NCBI GenBank assembly: GCA_017530365.1
Contig: JAFXMK010000017.1
Location: 62,001-126,000, forward strand
Source: Bacteroidales bacterium
Lineage (GTDB): Bacteria > Bacteroidota > Bacteroidia > Bacteroidales > F082
Direction: 5' to 3'
DNA length: 64,000 nt
In this document: in pieces, positions 61,974 to 64,000 of the stretch
Layout: the number at the start of each line of letters is the position of its first letter
Position numbering within the stretch: position 1 is the first letter of the stretch
The notes under the pieces: model-generated
What the model saw: only the letters and a program-made list of their open reading frames with translations
Databases searched by the model: none
Told to the model about the DNA's origin: nothing
Translations under genes and position numbers: made by a program

Positions 61974-62267
61974 ATGAAAGCGATACTAATAACTTACAAT
62001 CAGGCTTATTACGACGAGATTGCCGAGGTGTTGAACGACAATGGCGTCAAGGGTTATACTGAATGGGATGAGATCAAGGGGCACGGAAGTTACACCGGCG
62101 AGCCCCATCTGGGAAGCCATGCTTGGCCGACCTTGAACAACGCCATGATATCCATCGTGGAGGATGACAAGGTGGATGACATCTTGAATGCGTTGCGCGA
62201 GCGCGATGTGAAGGCACCGGAGTTGGGATTGCGCGCCTTTGTATGGCAGATTGAAAAAATGATTTGA
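61974..62267 (+). CDS. Small PII-like protein linked to RND efflux
   Basis: A 97-residue soluble protein with a ferredoxin-like fold similar to PII/CutA proteins: MKAILITYNQ at the start, HLGSHAWPTLNNAM in the middle, and IVEDDKVDDILNALRER and LRAFVWQIE at the end. Related proteins stand next to RND pumps in other bacteria. PII proteins bind small ligands and control transporters, so this one may sense or tune the pump (inference). The ATG at 61974 was preferred over an upstream in-frame TTG. Confidence 0.65.
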   Translation: MKAILITYNQAYYDEIAEVLNDNGVKGYTEWDEIKGHGSYTGEPHLGSHAWPTLNNAMISIVEDDKVDDILNALRERDVKAPELGLRAFVWQIEKMI

Positions 62268-62295
62268 TTTTTTTGTTGTTTATTTGTTATTTGAT

Positions 62296-62303
62296 TATAT
62301 TTG
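62296..62303 (+). promoter_or_regulatory. -7 box for the DUF1508 gene
   Basis: TATATTTG, 55 bases before the ATG at 62359. Confidence 0.55.
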
Positions 62304-62358
62304 CAAGTCTCAAACAACAATTAATTCATTCAACAATAAACACTTAAAAACAAAGACA

Positions 62359-62694
62359 ATGGGTAAATTTGTCATCACACTCAGAAAAAACGGCGAGTTC
62401 CAGTTCAATCTGAAAGCCACTAACGGCCAGGTGATTCTCACCAGCGAAGGCTACACTACCAAATCTGCATGCATGAACGGTATCGAATCCGTGAGAAAGA
62501 ACTGCAAGACCGAGGCTCGTTTCGACAAGAAAGTTGCTTCTAATGGTAAGCCATTCTTCAACCTTAAGGCCTCCAACGGCCAGATTATTGGTTCCAGCCA
62601 GATGTATGCCAACGAGAAGAACATGCTCAACGGTGTCGCTTCCGTAGTGAAGAACGCTCCTGAGGCTCCAGTGGTTGACATGACTGCTGAATAA
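62359..62694 (+). CDS. DUF1508 (YegP-like) protein
   Basis: A 111-residue cytoplasmic protein of unknown function, made of two tandem copies of the YegP-type motif (KNGEFQFNLKATNGQVI near 10-24 and SNGKPFFNLKASNGQII near 61-77, then AxK/NxMNG-type ends). The first half is preceded by a short N-terminal strand. It is transcribed alone, with its own promoter and an intrinsic terminator downstream. DUF1508 proteins are small and often abundant; their role is not known. Confidence 0.88.
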   Translation: MGKFVITLRKNGEFQFNLKATNGQVILTSEGYTTKSACMNGIESVRKNCKTEARFDKKVASNGKPFFNLKASNGQIIGSSQMYANEKNMLNGVASVVKNAPEAPVVDMTAE

Positions 62695-62720
62695 GCCCTG
62701 TTTTTTTTCAAGAAATTAGC

Positions 62721-62750
62721 AAAGGCCGGTCAAGAGCGACCGGCCTTTTG
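62721..62750 (+). terminator. Intrinsic terminator of the DUF1508 gene
   Basis: AAAGGCCGGTC and GACCGGCCTTT (62721-62731 with 62738-62748), 11 bp with a 6-base loop, followed by a short T tract. Being nearly symmetrical it could also act on the minus strand. Confidence 0.85.
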
Positions 62751-62768
62751 CACTCTAACAACTATTGA

Positions 62769-63014
62769 CTATTTGTTTTTTCGTTTTTTCAACAGATAAA
62801 GAATTCCAAGGCTGGACAACAACAGTGCGCCGTTGCCCAATGGGACATAAACGTCAGATCCTAGTCCATGGCCCCAAGGATTGTTGATGTCGATGGAAGA
62901 AGTGCCTTTTCTCATGTTGGCATCCTCTCCTTCTATGTAGATGATCTGCGAATGACAGGAGAGTGAGAAGGAGACGAGTATGCCGAGCAGAAGTATTTTT
63001 TTCTTGAATTTCAT
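62769..63014 (-). CDS. Small secreted protein with C-terminal anchor motif
   Basis: An 81-residue protein. The N-terminus is a signal peptide with a possible lipobox (LSC, Cys20). The mature middle is short. The last 25 residues have a Pro-Leu-Gly-Asn-Gly stretch, a hydrophobic segment and a basic tail (YLLKKRKNK), the layout of C-terminal sorting signals such as the PID-CTERM group of Bacteroidetes, though with variation. It starts 2 bases after the T9SS-type gene upstream, so the two are probably one transcript. Function is unknown. Confidence 0.65.
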   Translation of the reverse strand: MKFKKKILLLGILVSFSLSCHSQIIYIEGEDANMRKGTSSIDINNPWGHGLGSDVYVPLGNGALLLSSLGILYLLKKRKNK

Positions 63015-63016
63015 AA

Positions 63017-64000
63017 TTAGAACACTATTTTTTGTGTTTTGATATTGTTATTGTCTGTCAAACGTAGCAAATACAAGCCTTTGGCAAAAGAGGGCAGCGG
63101 TACTCCATTGGAGGTGGTGTTGGTTAATGAAGTGGAATAAACTCGTCTTCCAAGCGGGTCAATGACCTCAAGAAAACCCGATCCGTTGACGAAGATGCTG
63201 CCCTCGTATATATAGGCGAAATTTTGGTTGTCTTCTGTTGTGTTGTCGTTGTTGTTCTTCCCGATGATGATCTTGAACCGAGAAGTGTATTGCTCTGTGG
63301 TGGCATCGAAGTCGTAATGGTTGTTGGCCAGCATGTCGCATTGTTGTCCGGTGATGTGGTCAACCAGCGTAAGAGAGCTGAATTCGGCGTTGGCGGTGTT
63401 CCAACTGAGGGTGTACTGGCCGTCTTGCTTGGCTTTGAACGACAGGGGTTGGCTGCCTTCCTCCATGTCGGTGAATAGGATGGCGTAATCGGAGCCATCG
63501 TGTCGCAATGATATGGTGCCATTGCCGCTTGAGACGTTTATTTTCTCAGCTCCTTCCGAAGTGCTTCTTCCGAGTTCTAGCACGGCGATGTCGTTTTTGC
63601 CGCGTTCATCGGAGACGGTCAAGTTAATGAGCGGGAATGAGGAGGCGTCTTTTCTGAAACCATTGCCTCGGGTCATGGTCCTCATTGCATTGGTGAAGAG
63701 GGCCTCCTCAGCGGTTCCCGACTTTATGATGAAGAATCCTTGGTGCATGTTGATATAGCGTGAAGCGGTGTTTGATCCCGTGGAAGCCCCACTCATGTAT
63801 TGCAGATAGGCGTCACTTGTGGCATCATAAACGGCATAAGAATTGGCGAACTTTCCGTTTTCATTCCACAAGTTGGCGTTCTGTTGAGCAAAGGTCTCAA
63901 AGTCTAAATAGCTTTGGTAAGGATTGCCGATGAGATTGTGCCCGAGGAGGCCCGCCCAAGCGACGTCTTGTGTAGAGGTGACGGGAATGCCGTTGTTGCC
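63017..64000 (-). CDS. Secreted beta-rich protein with T9SS-type tail, 5' end outside the window
   Basis: The frame is open from the right edge of the window; 327 codons to the stop are seen. The visible part has a GHNLIGNPYQSYLDF block, typical of T9SS cargo proteins (GNPYPS-type motif), and ends with a sorting domain, SIFVNGSGFLEVIDPLGRR and GLYLLRLTDNNNIKTQKIVF. No catalytic motif is in view, so the upstream part, which would hold any enzyme or adhesin domain, is missing. The small anchor-type protein gene follows after 2 bases. Confidence 0.8.
   Translation of the reverse strand, partial: GNNGIPVTSTQDVAWAGLLGHNLIGNPYQSYLDFETFAQQNANLWNENGKFANSYAVYDATSDAYLQYMSGASTGSNTASRYINMHQGFFIIKSGTAEEALFTNAMRTMTRGNGFRKDASSFPLINLTVSDERGKNDIAVLELGRSTSEGAEKINVSSGNGTISLRHDGSDYAILFTDMEEGSQPLSFKAKQDGQYTLSWNTANAEFSSLTLVDHITGQQCDMLANNHYDFDATTEQYTSRFKIIIGKNNNDNTTEDNQNFAYIYEGSIFVNGSGFLEVIDPLGRRVYSTSLTNTTSNGVPLPSFAKGLYLLRLTDNNNIKTQKIVF

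Overview
The window looks like a chromosomal segment of a Bacteroidales (Bacteroidetes) bacterium. Promoters of the Bacteroidetes TAnnTTTG type precede many genes, Shine-Dalgarno-like sites are scarce, and there are secreted proteins with type IX secretion (T9SS) C-terminal sorting domains, many lipoproteins, meso-diaminopimelate dehydrogenase, a K+-dependent membrane pyrophosphatase and a gingipain-family protease. No rRNA, tRNA, CRISPR array, insertion sequence or phage was seen. The genus cannot be fixed from the sequence alone.

Layout. 1-2190: 3'-truncated C25 (gingipain-like) protease, minus strand. 2309-6299: overlapping operon of an EamA transporter, ddh and a GH3 lipoprotein. 6253-10723 (minus): dnaX, M13 peptidase, PlsC-like acyltransferase. 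10823-15089: polysaccharide deacetylase/FemAB-like pair, upp, and a sodium-dependent neurotransmitter-type transporter. 15104-17248: a membrane-anchored HhH protein and a conserved secreted protein of unknown role. 17355-24839: tandem array of three streptopain-like (C10) T9SS proteases. 24954-28305 (minus): folA, thyA, a NupG-type nucleoside permease, and a DUF151/UVR nuclease. 28504-35146: hppA, a CPA2 antiporter and topB. 35136-39950: an accessory patch with an EamA transporter, a lone DUF1016 nuclease and two unknown genes, containing related repeats. 39951-42028: a radical-SAM DNA repair pair. 42079-46922 (minus): pncB, a DUF47-PiT-DUF47 phosphate unit and an agmatinase-like enzyme, with a candidate small RNA on the plus strand between the last two. 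47136-51813: a putative sigma-54 circuit of coiled-coil lipoprotein, NtrC-type regulator and hybrid kinase. 51875-56297: 5'-nucleotidase, aldose 1-epimerase and ABC-F ATPase. 56431-62267: an RND efflux operon with a PII-like protein. 62359-64000: a DUF1508 protein, a small C-terminal-anchor protein and the end of a T9SS-type secreted protein.

The proteolytic set (C25, three C10, M13), the T9SS cargo and the pyrophosphatase fit an anaerobic peptide-using lifestyle; this is inference. Two signals stand out. First, short tandem repeats, mostly of 7 bases (TAACTCC, TAACCTC, TAACAGC, TAAATTC, AGATAAA and AGAAGAC types), lie directly before the start codon of downstream genes at about nine sites, and the same repeat units have entered the coding regions of dnaX and topB in frame. 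Second, a -24/-12 sigma-54 promoter with a 10-bp-phased array of TTCCACA boxes lies upstream of a lipoprotein gene, beside a gene for a sigma-54 activator.
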